Assembly (NCBI RefSeq): GCF_012726265.1
Contig: NZ_JAASAG010000003.1
Span: 732,522 to 796,521, forward strand
Direction: 5' to 3'
Length of the DNA: 64,000 nt
Origin: Streptomyces sp. HNM0575
GTDB lineage: Bacteria; Actinomycetota; Actinomycetes; Streptomycetales; Streptomycetaceae
In this document: positions 14,769-23,619 of the stretch, one piece after another
How the letters are laid out: each line of letters begins with the position of its first letter
How positions within the stretch are numbered: position 1 is the first letter of the stretch
Made by a program: the position numbers and the translations under genes
The notes under the pieces: generated by a model
The model's database searches: none
What the model saw: the letters and a program-made list of their open reading frames with translations, nothing else
What the model was told of the DNA's origin: nothing

Positions 14769-16187
14769 TCAACTCCTCCCGTCCCGGCCGGGTTCGTCCT
14801 CTCCCGAAGCGACCGCCAGCGCGGCGGCCGGATCCTGCTCGGGACCGCCCGCGGGCCGCCAACCGCCGAGTGCGTCACGGCGGTACGGCCACCAGCGTCC
14901 GTCACGTCCGCAGCGCAGCTGCGCCGAACCGTCCGGCGTGCTCCAGCGGTTGGCCTCACGGTGCAGCTCCGCCGCCGCACCGGCTGCCGCGCCGGATTCT
15001 CGCTCGGCGAGCGCGGAGGCGAGCAGCCGGCTCATCCGCGCCGCCGTCTCCGGGGCAGGCGTCCAGGGCTCCTCCCATACGGACAGTCCTTCCGCGCCGC
15101 CCGTCTCCCACGCCTGCGCCGCCGCCCGCAGCCCGGCAGGAGTGAGGCCGCAGCCGGACGCGAGCCGCCGCGCGATCTGTTCACCGGGCGCACGCGAGGC
15201 CATGCGTACCGCGTCCTGCCGCCGGGTCAGGCCGACGGGCGACGCGCTGGCGGCATGCGAGGGCGACAGAGCCGCCCGAAGCATCCGCCGTGCCCGTGCG
15301 GCCGCGTCCGATACGAGGAACTCCAGCGCCGCCGGGTCCAGTCCGGACGGGCCCGTGGAAGCGCCGCCCCTCAAGGAGAGCGGGGCGGGGGAGCCGGCCG
15401 CGTACGCCTCGGCCTCCAGGGCGTCGGGCGGCGGCAGCGGCGGCAGTGGCGTCCGCCGTGCGAAGGCGGCGTCGGCCCGTACGGATGCCGGATGCCGCGA
15501 CTCCGGAGGCCCGTCCTCCGCGTGCTCCTCGGTCTCGGCGTACTCGTCCTGCCGCGGCGTGCCCTCACCGCTGCCCGCATCGCGCAGCCCGAGGCCGCCG
15601 AGGAACCTCTCCTCCGTGCGCCCCCGCAACAGCAGCAGCACGAACGGGTCTTCGTCGAGCAACCGCGCCATCTGGTAGCACAGCGCGGCGGTGTGCGGGC
15701 AGTGGTCCCATGCGCCGCAGTCGCATGTGGCGTCCAAGTCCCCGATGTCCGGGAGGAGTTCGATGCCCGCGCTCTCCGCCTCCTCCACCAGCCGCGGTGG
15801 CAGCTCCCGGTCGAGCAGCGCGGCGACGTGCCCGCCCTCGCGCGCCGCCACCTCCAGCAGACGCTCCCACTCCGCGCCCGTGAACTCCCGCAGCAGTACG
15901 TCCGCGCGCTGCGGCGTCCCGTCCGGTCCGCGCACCACCGCGGTGATCCTCCCGGGCCGCACCGAGACCGCGCCGACGGCCCCCTGGCGCGCGAACCTGC
16001 GTCCCAGCCGCAGATGTCCGGAGTCGAGCGCCGTGTCCTCCAGCGCCTTCAGCCACCGCGTGCCCCACCACGTACGGGCGAAGGCACGGCCCCGTGCCGG
16101 AGGGAGCGCCGCGAAGATCCGTTCCGTGTCCTCGCCGAACTCTCCGCCGAACTCCTCGCCGTCCGCGTGCTCCTGAGCCTGTGTCAC
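14769..16187 (-). CDS. SWIM zinc-finger protein coupled to SNF2 helicase
   Basis: 472 residues. 'FARTWWGTRWLKALED' near the N-terminus and the SWIM motif CxC-x5-CxH (Cys155, Cys157, Cys163, His165) identify the SWIM-family protein that commonly accompanies bacterial SNF2 helicases. The C-terminal half is Ala/Gly/Glu-rich with little recognisable structure. GTG 16187 has GGAGGG upstream and shares four bases (GTGA) with the stop codon of the helicase gene, so translation is coupled and the proteins probably act together. SWIM domains bind DNA or proteins; the exact role of the pair is unknown. It ends convergently with the secreted esterase gene. Confidence 0.88.
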   Translation of the reverse strand: MTQAQEHADGEEFGGEFGEDTERIFAALPPARGRAFARTWWGTRWLKALEDTALDSGHLRLGRRFARQGAVGAVSVRPGRITAVVRGPDGTPQRADVLLREFTGAEWERLLEVAAREGGHVAALLDRELPPRLVEEAESAGIELLPDIGDLDATCDCGAWDHCPHTAALCYQMARLLDEDPFVLLLLRGRTEERFLGGLGLRDAGSGEGTPRQDEYAETEEHAEDGPPESRHPASVRADAAFARRTPLPPLPPPDALEAEAYAAGSPAPLSLRGGASTGPSGLDPAALEFLVSDAAARARRMLRAALSPSHAASASPVGLTRRQDAVRMASRAPGEQIARRLASGCGLTPAGLRAAAQAWETGGAEGLSVWEEPWTPAPETAARMSRLLASALAERESGAAAGAAAELHREANRWSTPDGSAQLRCGRDGRWWPYRRDALGGWRPAGGPEQDPAAALAVASGEDEPGRDGRS

Positions 16188-19100
16188 GGCCGCTCCCTCC
16201 GCAGTCGCACGAGTTCCGCGAGCTCGTCGTCGGACAGCTCCGTCAGCGCGGCCTCTCCCGATCCGAGCACCGCGTCCGCGAGCGCCTGCTTGCGGGAGAG
16301 CAGCGCGGCGATGCGGTCCTCGACCGTCCCCTCGGTGACGAGCCTGTGCACCTGTACGGGCCTGTCCTGGCCGATGCGGTAGGCGCGGTCGGTGGCCTGG
16401 TTCTCGACCGCCGGATTCCACCAGCGGTCGTAGTGGACGACATGTGCCGCGCGGGTCAGATTGAGGCCCGTGCCCGCCGCCTTGAGGGAGAGGAGGAACA
16501 CCGGCACCCCGCCGTCCTGGAACTCGCGCACCATCTCCTCCCGCCGCGCGACGGGCGTCCCGCCGTGCAGCAGACGGGAGGCCACTCCGCGCTCGGTGAG
16601 GTGCCGCTCGAGCAGCCGCGCCATCCGCACGTACTGGGTGAAGACCAGGACGCCGCCGGGATCCTCGCCGGCGAGGACCGTTTCGAGGAGTTCGTCCAGC
16701 AGCTCCAGCTTTCCCGAGCGGCCCGCCAGCGCCGGGCTCTCCTCCTTGAGGTACTGGGCCGGGTGGTTGCAGATCTGCTTGAGGGAGGTCAGCAGCTTCA
16801 CCACCAGGCCGCGGCGGGCGATGCCGCCGGCGCCGCCGAGCCCGGCGAGGCCCTCGCGCACGACCGCCTCGTACAGTCCCGCCTGCTCCGCCGTCAGGGA
16901 CACCGCCTCGTCGGTCTCGGTCTTCGGCGGCAGCTCGGGTGCGATGCCCGGGTCGCTCTTGCGGCGGCGCAGCAGGAACGGGCGTACCAGCCGGGCGAGC
17001 CGTTCGGCGCCACCCGGGTCGCCGCCCTCGGCGGCCTCCGCGTAGCGCCTGCGGAAGGTGCCGAGACGCCCCAGGAGCCCGGGCGTCGTCCAGTCGAGCA
17101 CGGACCACAGCTCGGTGAGGTTGTTCTCCACCGGGGTGCCGGTGAGGGCGACGCGGGCACCGCCCGGGATCGTGCGCAGCGCGCGTGCCGTGGCGGAGAA
17201 GGGGTTCTTCACGTGCTGGGCCTCGTCAGCGACGACCATGCCCCAGCCGGTGCCGGGCGGTGTTGCGAGACGGGCCGCGTCCAGCCGCATCGTGCCGTAC
17301 GTCGTCAGTACGAACTCGCCGTCGGCCAGGTCCTCCAGATCGCGTCCGGGCCCGTGGTAGCGGCGTACGGGAGTGCCGGGCGCGAACCGTTCGGTCTCCC
17401 GCTGCCAGTTGCCCAGCAGGGACGCCGGGCAGACCACGAGCGTGGGGCCGCTCGTGGCGGGCTGCTGCTGCCGGTGCAGATGGAGCGCGATCAGAGTGAC
17501 GGTCTTGCCGAGTCCCATGTCGTCGGCTAGGCAGGCGCCCAGACCGAGGGACGTCATCGTCTCCAGCCAGTCCAGGCCGCGGAGTTGGTAGTCGCGCAGG
17601 GTGGCGTGGAGCGCTTCCGGCGGCGGCACGGCGGCCCTTCCGCCGGAACGGGCCTCGGCCAGGCGGGCACGCAGGGACTCCAGCGGACCGGAGGCGCGCA
17701 CCTCCACGAGTTCGCCGTCCTCGTCCTCGGTGGTGCCGGTCAGCGCCGCACCGAGTGCGGCAACGGGTGCGATTCCGCTGCCCGTTCCCTTGTCTGCCCG
17801 CTGCCGCCGCTGCCGGGCACGGCGGACCGCGCCGGGGTCGACCAGCACCCACCGGCCACGCAGCCGCGCCAACGGGCGCCCGGACTCCGCCAGTTGCTCC
17901 AGCTCGGCGCCCGTCAGCTCCGTGCCGCCGACCGCGAGACGCCAGTCGAAGGAGAGGAGGGTGTCCGCGCCCAGCGGGGACAGGCTCCCGGATGCGCCCC
18001 CGCCGGATCCCCCTGATCCGGTGCCGCCCGAGCCCGTGCCGCCCGAGCCCGTGCCGCCCGAGCCGGTGCTCCCGTCGCCGGTGCCGGCACGGCCGCTCTC
18101 TTCCTGCGCCTCCTGTGTGATGACGGCGAGCGCGGTGACCTCGCGCGCGAGCAGGTCCGGCCAGTGGACCTGCACTCCCGCCGCGTCCAGCGCCTCGGAC
18201 ACGGGGGCGGAGAGCAGTCCGGCGATCTCCTCGTCGTCCAGTTCGACACGGTCCGGTACGGGCGCGGACAGCAGCGGTGTGAGCGGTTCCCATGCGGCGG
18301 CGGCACGGCGCAGCGTCAGAAGGGTGTCCGTGCGCACACGGGGGCCGAAGGCCGCCGCGACGGACGAGCCAACGGACCAGACGTCGGCCGCGTCCGCGAC
18401 GAGCGCGGCGTCACCGGTGCTGTGCAGCTGGAGCACCGCCCGGTAGCGCACGCCGTCCGGTGCGGCCACGAGCCCGGGCGCATCGGAAGGGCCGGCCGGC
18501 GTGTCCTCGTCGCCGGGCAGACCGTCGACCTCGATGCGCAGGGACAGCCGTACGCCCGCGTCGTGGCCCGCGGCGACATCCGCGGCCCACTCCCGCTGCT
18601 CGGGAATGTGCTGCGGCTCCGGGGCGGCGAACGCGGAATGTCCCGTGGCCAGGATCGCGGCCGGGGTACGGGGCAGGGCGTCGGCCACCGCGTCCAGGAA
18701 GGCGCGCAACCGCTCTTCCTGCGCCGGGAGCAGCAGGGGAGCGCCCGCGGAGGACTCTTCCGCGGCACCGTCCGCCGCCGGCAGCGGCACGGCGTGTGCG
18801 TAGGGAGGCATCGCCGCCGCGAGGCTCCGCAGCATCCCGGCGTCCGCCGGATCGAGCGGCGCCGGTCTCCACGCGTCGTGTCCGCCGGGGCTGACCCCCG
18901 GCAGCAGCCGTCCCCGAGCCGCGAGCCGCAGGGCGAGCAGCGCGGCCTCGCCCCAGAAGACCGACGAGGGGAGCCGCTGCTCCGGATCCTGGTCCTGGGG
19001 CTGCTCCCGGCCCTGGTTCCCGCCCCGGTCCTGGCCCGGCGTGTGCCGTCGCTGCGCGGCCCTGATGCGCGTCAGTACGGGAAGTGCCTCGTCCACCGGG

Positions 19101-19330
19101 AGCACCGCGGCCGGGACGGTGTGCGTGCCGGCGCCGCCGTCCTCCCCGGGAAGCACGACGGTCAGCTCCTCGACGCGGGCGTCGCCGTCCGGGAGCGGGG
19201 GTGCCCCGTCCGTACGCCAGAAGGCGACGCGCGAGGTACGGGGAGGATCACCGGGAAGCAGCACGGCTTCCGAGCGCGCGAGTTGGGCGATCTCGGAGGG
19301 CGTCGTCACGGTACGGGTCGCAGGGCCCAC
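16184..19330 (-). CDS. SNF2/RapA-type DEAD/DEAH-box helicase
   Basis: 1048 residues. The N-terminal ~500 residues include an SNF2-associated region and a low-complexity Gly/Ser/Thr linker encoded by 15-bp repeats. The C-terminal half is a complete SNF2 ATPase: motif I 'CLADDMGLGKTVTLIAL', motif II 'VVADEAQHVKNP', motif III 'ALTGTPVENNLTELW', 'VFTQYVRMARLLERHL', and motifs V-VI 'AAGTGLNLTRAAHVVHYDRWWNPAVE' and 'DRAYRIGQ'. Such proteins remodel protein-DNA complexes or RNA polymerase. GTG 19330 fits GAGGAATCGC upstream; TTG 19342 is an alternative. It is the upstream member of the coupled helicase/SWIM pair. Confidence 0.93.
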   Translation of the reverse strand: MGPATRTVTTPSEIAQLARSEAVLLPGDPPRTSRVAFWRTDGAPPLPDGDARVEELTVVLPGEDGGAGTHTVPAAVLPVDEALPVLTRIRAAQRRHTPGQDRGGNQGREQPQDQDPEQRLPSSVFWGEAALLALRLAARGRLLPGVSPGGHDAWRPAPLDPADAGMLRSLAAAMPPYAHAVPLPAADGAAEESSAGAPLLLPAQEERLRAFLDAVADALPRTPAAILATGHSAFAAPEPQHIPEQREWAADVAAGHDAGVRLSLRIEVDGLPGDEDTPAGPSDAPGLVAAPDGVRYRAVLQLHSTGDAALVADAADVWSVGSSVAAAFGPRVRTDTLLTLRRAAAAWEPLTPLLSAPVPDRVELDDEEIAGLLSAPVSEALDAAGVQVHWPDLLAREVTALAVITQEAQEESGRAGTGDGSTGSGGTGSGGTGSGGTGSGGSGGGASGSLSPLGADTLLSFDWRLAVGGTELTGAELEQLAESGRPLARLRGRWVLVDPGAVRRARQRRQRADKGTGSGIAPVAALGAALTGTTEDEDGELVEVRASGPLESLRARLAEARSGGRAAVPPPEALHATLRDYQLRGLDWLETMTSLGLGACLADDMGLGKTVTLIALHLHRQQQPATSGPTLVVCPASLLGNWQRETERFAPGTPVRRYHGPGRDLEDLADGEFVLTTYGTMRLDAARLATPPGTGWGMVVADEAQHVKNPFSATARALRTIPGGARVALTGTPVENNLTELWSVLDWTTPGLLGRLGTFRRRYAEAAEGGDPGGAERLARLVRPFLLRRRKSDPGIAPELPPKTETDEAVSLTAEQAGLYEAVVREGLAGLGGAGGIARRGLVVKLLTSLKQICNHPAQYLKEESPALAGRSGKLELLDELLETVLAGEDPGGVLVFTQYVRMARLLERHLTERGVASRLLHGGTPVARREEMVREFQDGGVPVFLLSLKAAGTGLNLTRAAHVVHYDRWWNPAVENQATDRAYRIGQDRPVQVHRLVTEGTVEDRIAALLSRKQALADAVLGSGEAALTELSDDELAELVRLRRERP
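18012..18072. repeat. 15-bp repeats encoding a TGSGG linker
   Basis: About four copies of a GGTGCCGCCCGAGCC-like unit encode the repeated Thr-Gly-Ser-Gly-Gly linker in the N-terminal half of the SNF2 protein. Length variation between strains would be expected. Confidence 0.7.
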
Positions 19331-19484
19331 GCGATTCCTCAAATTTGACTAGCCGGGCTGGAGGCGCCGAGGTTACATCAGGGCCGAGGCAACCGGAAAA
19401 CGCCGCCGGAACCCCGATGGGCGAAACGGCGTTCTAATGGATAGAGGCAGGCGGGCAGACCTGCCTGTCCTGAAGGAGGACGCA

Positions 19485-19667
19485 ATGACCAACAGAGGCA
19501 AGATCGCCGTCGGTGGCGTGGCCGTGGGGCTGCTCCTGTGGTGGCTGACCTCGTTCTGGATCGCGCTCGCAGTGATCGTCGGGGTGCCCGTGGTCGCGTA
19601 TCTGGCGCTCGACCCCTCGCAGCGGTCAAGGCTGCGCCGGGTCAGCCGCAAGGAGCTGCGCCGCTGA
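19485..19667 (+). CDS. 60-residue membrane protein
   Basis: A short protein with one or two hydrophobic helices ('IAVGGVAVGLLLWWLTSFWIALAVIVGVPVVAYLAL') and a basic C-terminus (RSRLRRVSRKELRR). GAAGGAGG lies seven bases before the ATG, which is a strong ribosome site and supports expression. It looks like a small conserved actinobacterial membrane protein; function unknown. It diverges from the SNF2 helicase gene across ~150 bases. Confidence 0.72.
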   Translation: MTNRGKIAVGGVAVGLLLWWLTSFWIALAVIVGVPVVAYLALDPSQRSRLRRVSRKELRR

Positions 19668-19771
19668 CCTCGGCAGCCGGCAGACCCCGCCGCCGTCGCG
19701 GACACCCCCGGTGCGTCACGCCCGGCCGGTGTGGCGTGCCCAACGGGCCGCATCGTCCATAGAGTTGGGCC

Positions 19772-20776
19772 ATGACGTTGGCGCTGGAGGCGGGGGACGC
19801 CGCGACGTGGGGCAGCACCGTGGTCACGTTCGGCATGGCGTGCTATGCGATCGCCCAGGGCATCGGCCAGCGGCGGGACCTGCGCAGGCAGAACGAACTC
19901 CAGGCGGAGGCCTCGCAGTTGCAGCGCCGCCAGATCGAGACGGCGGAGCGTCGCGCCCTGGCGATGGAGCAGCTGCTGGAGCAGCTCACCGCCGCCTCCG
20001 TGCCGCCCGCAGCCCAGGCACCGGCGGCGTCGGACGGGGAAACGTCCGGCCCGAGGGATTCGCACATCATCGTCGGCGGCATGCGTGGGGGCGTGTCCGC
20101 GACGGGTGCCGGCGCGGCTCCGGCACGGTCTGCCGGCGCTTCCTCCGCAGAGCGGCAGCCGGCACCGCCTCCCTTCACGTCGCCGGATGAGGATGCGGAC
20201 GAGGAAGCCGGGGACTTCGAGCTCGCCGATCCCGAGCCGGCCGCTGAGCCCGAACCCGCCGCCGAACCTGCGGCCGTACCTGTGGCCGAACCTGTGGCCG
20301 AACCCGCCTACCCGCCGGGCGGGTACGGCTACCCGCAGTCCGGCGGCGGGTACGGCTACCCGCAACAGCAGCCGGACCCCCTCCCCGCCAGTACGCGCAC
20401 GGCACCCGACTACGGCGGGTACGGCGCTCCTCCGGCTGCCCCGCCGCCGTCCCGGCCGTACGGTCCGCAGGCACCGGCTCCCGTGCCGTTCCCGCCGTAC
20501 GCATCCCCGTCGGGCCCGTGGCGCGTCGAGCGCGTCGGCAGGCACGGCTTCGCGCTGCGCAACACCGGTTTCACGACGCTCACGGGTGTCCGCGTCAGCC
20601 GCGCGAACCTTCCGGACTCGGCGCGCGGAGTGCCGGAGGACTCCGTCGTACGGCCCGGTGAGGCGGCCGAGTTCCTGATGGCCGCCGAGCGGGGGCAGCC
20701 GGTGCCGGACTCGGTGGTGGTCTCGTGGCACGGAGGGCCCGCCGGTGCGTACGTGCCGGTGCCGCCGCCGGTCTGA
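19772..20776 (+). CDS. conserved hypothetical protein with coiled coil and Pro/Tyr-rich linker
   Basis: 334 residues, unrecognised. Order of parts: a short hydrophobic N-terminus ('WGSTVVTFGMACYAIAQGI'), a charged alpha-helical coiled-coil segment (about 30-75, many Arg/Gln/Glu), an acidic Glu/Pro-Ala stretch, a Gly-Tyr-Pro linker with 'GGYGYPQ' repeats, and a compact C-terminal part ('RVERVGRHGFALRNTGFTTLTGVRVSRANLP') that looks like a beta-sandwich. TAGAGT six bases before the ATG, and no ribosome site, suggest a leaderless transcript. Disordered linkers between a membrane-proximal helix and a globular tip suggest a scaffold, but this is inference. Confidence 0.7.
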   Translation: MTLALEAGDAATWGSTVVTFGMACYAIAQGIGQRRDLRRQNELQAEASQLQRRQIETAERRALAMEQLLEQLTAASVPPAAQAPAASDGETSGPRDSHIIVGGMRGGVSATGAGAAPARSAGASSAERQPAPPPFTSPDEDADEEAGDFELADPEPAAEPEPAAEPAAVPVAEPVAEPAYPPGGYGYPQSGGGYGYPQQQPDPLPASTRTAPDYGGYGAPPAAPPPSRPYGPQAPAPVPFPPYASPSGPWRVERVGRHGFALRNTGFTTLTGVRVSRANLPDSARGVPEDSVVRPGEAAEFLMAAERGQPVPDSVVVSWHGGPAGAYVPVPPPV

Positions 20777-20820
20777 GGGTCTGGGCGTCAGCCGGTTACC
20801 GGGCACGGAGCCGGCCGGAA

Positions 20821-20836
20821 GAGCCCGCGCGGGCTC
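20821..20836. terminator. 16-bp GC palindrome between convergent genes
   Basis: GAGCCCGCGCGGGCTC is a perfect palindrome between the convergent stop codons at 20776 and 20898. It could form a small hairpin terminator with a six-base stem and four-base loop. Confidence 0.4.
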
Positions 20837-20897
20837 AGCCGTCGACGGGACACAGCCGGCGGGCGGGAAGGCAGCGCCGTTGTGCGGGCGGGTCGGC

Positions 20898-21683
20898 TCA
20901 CGCGGCCGGCCGCAGCGCCATCCCGTCCAACGCCTCCAGCAGACCGGGCAGTTCGGACCCCCGCCCCACGGGCAGCACCTCGCCCGGCTCTTCGTCCAGC
21001 AGCAGGAAGGCGATGTCGTCGGTGCGTGCCACCATGCTCCAGCCGGGCCCGTCCGCGCGAAGGGTGCGCGCCTCGCCCGAGGCGAAGGCCGAGCGGACGC
21101 GTCCGGGCGGCGGAGGGTCGTCCAGATATGCCCGCACCTCCTCCAGCACCCGCTTCACCGACGAGTTGGGGCTCTCGCCCGCCTGGACGAACTCGACGTC
21201 GTCCTCGACCTGTTCGCGCCAGACCGCCCACTGAAGGGCGATCTCGTCCGCTCCGAGGCGGCGTTGGGCAGGCCCCCACCGCTCGGTGTCCGGTGGTACG
21301 AGGGCGGAGCGCCCGCCGTCGATCTCCGGGTCGGGCTCCGGGTCGTGCGGCGCCGGCACTCCGGGGGCCGACACGGCGACGTTCAGCGGCCAGCCGGGCA
21401 GTGCCGCGGCCACGGAGCGGTCGGAGGGGGAGAGGTCGTACTCCATGCCGCAGTCCCACGCGGCGATCGCGCACGCGACGAGGGTCACGTCGTCGGTGGC
21501 GACGGTCCAGCGGGCGCCGGAGCCGTCCTGGCCGAGAACCAGTCCGTATCCCTCGGCGTACGGCTCGAGGCCGAGTCTCGCGCACGCCTCCGGGTAGTCG
21601 TCGCCCAGAACGCTCGGAAACTGAGCGGGAGTCAGCAGTACAGCCGTCAGCACAAACAGCGCGTCATCGTTCTCGGCGGCCAC
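20898..21683 (-). CDS. conserved hypothetical protein (acidic, soluble)
   Basis: 261 residues with no family I can name. It is acidic and soluble, with 'DDALFVLTAVLLTPAQFPSVLGDDYPEACARLGLEPYAEGYGLVLGQDG' split features near the N-terminus and 'DEIALQWAVWREQVEDDVEF' in the middle, ending with 'DDIAFLLLDEEPGEVLPVGRG'. Codon bias is strong throughout. GTG 21683 is preceded by GGAAGGGGAAG, deciding the start. It diverges from the MpaB-type oxygenase gene, and a palindrome lies between the two. Confidence 0.7.
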   Translation of the reverse strand: MAAENDDALFVLTAVLLTPAQFPSVLGDDYPEACARLGLEPYAEGYGLVLGQDGSGARWTVATDDVTLVACAIAAWDCGMEYDLSPSDRSVAAALPGWPLNVAVSAPGVPAPHDPEPDPEIDGGRSALVPPDTERWGPAQRRLGADEIALQWAVWREQVEDDVEFVQAGESPNSSVKRVLEEVRAYLDDPPPPGRVRSAFASGEARTLRADGPGWSMVARTDDIAFLLLDEEPGEVLPVGRGSELPGLLEALDGMALRPAA

Positions 21684-21718
21684 GGCGCTTCCCCTTCCGT
21701 ACGTTCTGGGGAACCTTA

Positions 21719-21728
21719 ACTCTAGAGT
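21719..21728. promoter_or_regulatory. 10-bp palindrome in a divergent promoter region
   Basis: ACTCTAGAGT sits in an AT-rich 30-base island between the start codons at 21683 (minus) and 21772 (plus), a typical place for an operator that controls both genes. Confidence 0.35.
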
Positions 21729-21771
21729 CAGTTGGTTTACAGACCAGGGCAGCTGACGGAGGAGACGCGAC

Positions 21772-22689
21772 GTGGGGCGGTACGACAGGCTCAGGCACAT
21801 CCTGCAACTCGACCCGGAAGAGGACTTCCTGGAGATCTACCGGCTGTCGGCGACCTACGAGTTCCCCTGGGACTTCACCCGCTCCCTGGAGCTGGCCCTC
21901 TACCGCACGTACGCGGTGCCCAGCATCGGGCGGCTGCTCGCGCGGACGGCGGAGCTGACCGACCGGACGCAGAAGCGCTACGACGACACCACGTTATTGC
22001 TCGACGCGGTCGTGGAGCACGGCTTCACGACCGATGAGGGACGCACCGCGATCCGCCGCATCAACCAGATGCACCGCAGCTACGACATCTCGGACGACGA
22101 CATGCGCTACGTACTGTGCACGTTCGTCGTGATGCCGAAGCGCTGGCTCGACGCGTACGGCTGGCGGCCGCTCTCCGGCCACGAGCAGCAGGCGTCCGCG
22201 GCCTACTACCGCACGCTGGGACGGCACATGGGGATCACGCGGATCCCCGGCGACTACGGCGGTTTCGAGTCGTATCTCGACGAGTACGAGGCTGCGCACT
22301 TCGCCTGGGACCCCGGCTCACGCCGCGTATCGGACTCCACGCTGGCGCTGATGGCGTCCTGGTATCCGTCGCCGCTCGCCCCGGTCGTGCGGGGCGCGAG
22401 CAAGGCGCTGCTGGACGACTCGCTGCTGCGCGCCTTCCGTTACGGTCCGCCGCGGCCCGGGGTGCGCGCGCTCGTACGGGGAGCGCTGCGGGCGAGGGCG
22501 CGCGCCGTACGGCTGATGCCGCCGCGCCGCACCCCGCATTACGCCCGCCAGAACCCGGAGATCAAGGGCTACCCCGGCTATCCGGAGGGCTACTCGCTGG
22601 CGGACCTCGGCACGTTCCCCGGAGGGGCCGGACAGGCGGAGCGCGGCGCCGGGGCCGGGGGATGTCCGGTGCCGCACGGCGGGGCGTAG
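21772..22689 (+). CDS. MpaB/DUF2236-family oxygenase-like protein with a TTA codon
   Basis: 305 residues of the 'oxygenase MpaB family' (DUF2236), related to rubber oxygenase Lcp and fungal MpaB. Family features include 'YEFPWDFTRSLELALYRTYAVPSIGRLL', the Arg/His-rich 'RRINQMHRSYDISDDDMRYVL' where haem-ligating histidine is expected, and 'MPKRWLDAYGWRPLS'. Members bind haem b and cleave double bonds or act on terpenoid chains; the substrate is unknown here. GTG 21772 has GGAGGAG upstream. Codon 75 (21994-21996) is TTA, the only in-frame TTA I found in the window, implying dependence on the bldA tRNA. Stop-proximal repeats follow the gene. Confidence 0.82.
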   Translation: MGRYDRLRHILQLDPEEDFLEIYRLSATYEFPWDFTRSLELALYRTYAVPSIGRLLARTAELTDRTQKRYDDTTLLLDAVVEHGFTTDEGRTAIRRINQMHRSYDISDDDMRYVLCTFVVMPKRWLDAYGWRPLSGHEQQASAAYYRTLGRHMGITRIPGDYGGFESYLDEYEAAHFAWDPGSRRVSDSTLALMASWYPSPLAPVVRGASKALLDDSLLRAFRYGPPRPGVRALVRGALRARARAVRLMPPRRTPHYARQNPEIKGYPGYPEGYSLADLGTFPGGAGQAERGAGAGGCPVPHGGA

Positions 22690-22717
22690 GGCGGCGGGGG
22701 CCCGGCCGGGGGGTGTT

Positions 22718-22756
22718 AAGCAGGACCGTGAAGCAGGGCCGTAGAGCGGGAGCGTG
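22718..22756. repeat. degenerate 13-bp tandem repeats after the MpaB-type gene
   Basis: AAGCAGGACCGTG, AAGCAGGGCCGT and AGAGCGGGAGCGTG follow one another in the untranslated tail of the gene ending at 22689. They are one instance of the stop-proximal repeats seen elsewhere in the window. Confidence 0.6.
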
Positions 22757-22883
22757 AAGTCGCGGCCGGAGCAGTGCCGTTGGCGCCGTCCGCCGTGTGA
22801 CCCCTCGGTGTGGTGACCCTCGCGGTGGTCACACCGCCCCTTGGCCACGCCGCCCTTGGCCACTGCGTCCGGGCCGCCAGTGG

Positions 22884-23504
22884 TCACTCCGCCCGGGCCG
22901 CCAGCGCCAGATAGCGGTCCTCGCCGTCGTCCAGCGACGTCAGCCGCCAGCCCGAACCGGCCAGCAGCGTGCGGAGGTTGGGCCCGGCCCGTACGTCGTC
23001 CGGGGACAGCACGCGGCCCTGGCGCTCGGCGAGGGCGGCGCGGCCCACGGGGTGGAAGAGGGCGAGGGCGCCGCCGGGTCGCACGACCCGGGCGAGTTCC
23101 CGCAACCCCGCCTCCGGGCCGCCCAGATGGGAGACCAGACCGGCGGCGAAGACGGCGTCGAGGGAGGCGGTGCGCAGTGGAAGCCGGCGCACGTCCGCGA
23201 GGAGCAGCCGCCCGCTGGCGAGCCGCCCGGCGCGCACGGCCTCGGCGATCATCTCGGGGGTGACGTCCGCGGCGAGCACGGTGCCGCGCCGTCCGACGGC
23301 GGCGCGGAGCGGTGGCAGGGCCCTGCCTGTGCCGCAGCCCGCGTCCAGCACCGAGTCGCCCTCGCGGAGCCCGAGTTCACCGACCGCGGCCTCGTAGGCC
23401 GGGCCGTCGTCGGGGAAGCGTGCGTCCCAGCGTGCCGCGCGGACGGAGAAGAACTCCCGTACGCGGGCGGTCTCGTCACTCGTCTCGTGCGGCATGGGCT
23501 CCAT
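22884..23504 (-). CDS. class I SAM-dependent methyltransferase
   Basis: 206 residues with the Rossmann methyltransferase motifs 'GDSVLDAGCGTGRALPPL' (motif I), 'GTVLAADVTPEMIAEA' (motif post-I), 'LDAVFAAGLVSHLGG' (motif IV) and 'LARVVRPGGALALFHPVGRAAL' (motif V-VI). It resembles UbiE/Methyltransf_11 proteins. The substrate cannot be predicted. Start is either ATG 23504 or ATG 23495; neither has a clear ribosome site, since the GGAG between them is too close to the second. It is tail-adjacent to the upstream PPOX gene on the same strand. Confidence 0.82.
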   Translation of the reverse strand: MEPMPHETSDETARVREFFSVRAARWDARFPDDGPAYEAAVGELGLREGDSVLDAGCGTGRALPPLRAAVGRRGTVLAADVTPEMIAEAVRAGRLASGRLLLADVRRLPLRTASLDAVFAAGLVSHLGGPEAGLRELARVVRPGGALALFHPVGRAALAERQGRVLSPDDVRAGPNLRTLLAGSGWRLTSLDDGEDRYLALAARAE

Positions 23505-23619
23505 GATGGCGGACGCGGGGCGGGGGAGAGGGGCGGCGGCTGGGGCGCGGCCGGGGGTACGGCGGCGAGGGAGGCTGTCGGTGCCGTGGCGTGTCGGTGC
23601 CGTGGCGCGCGCCGCGCCG

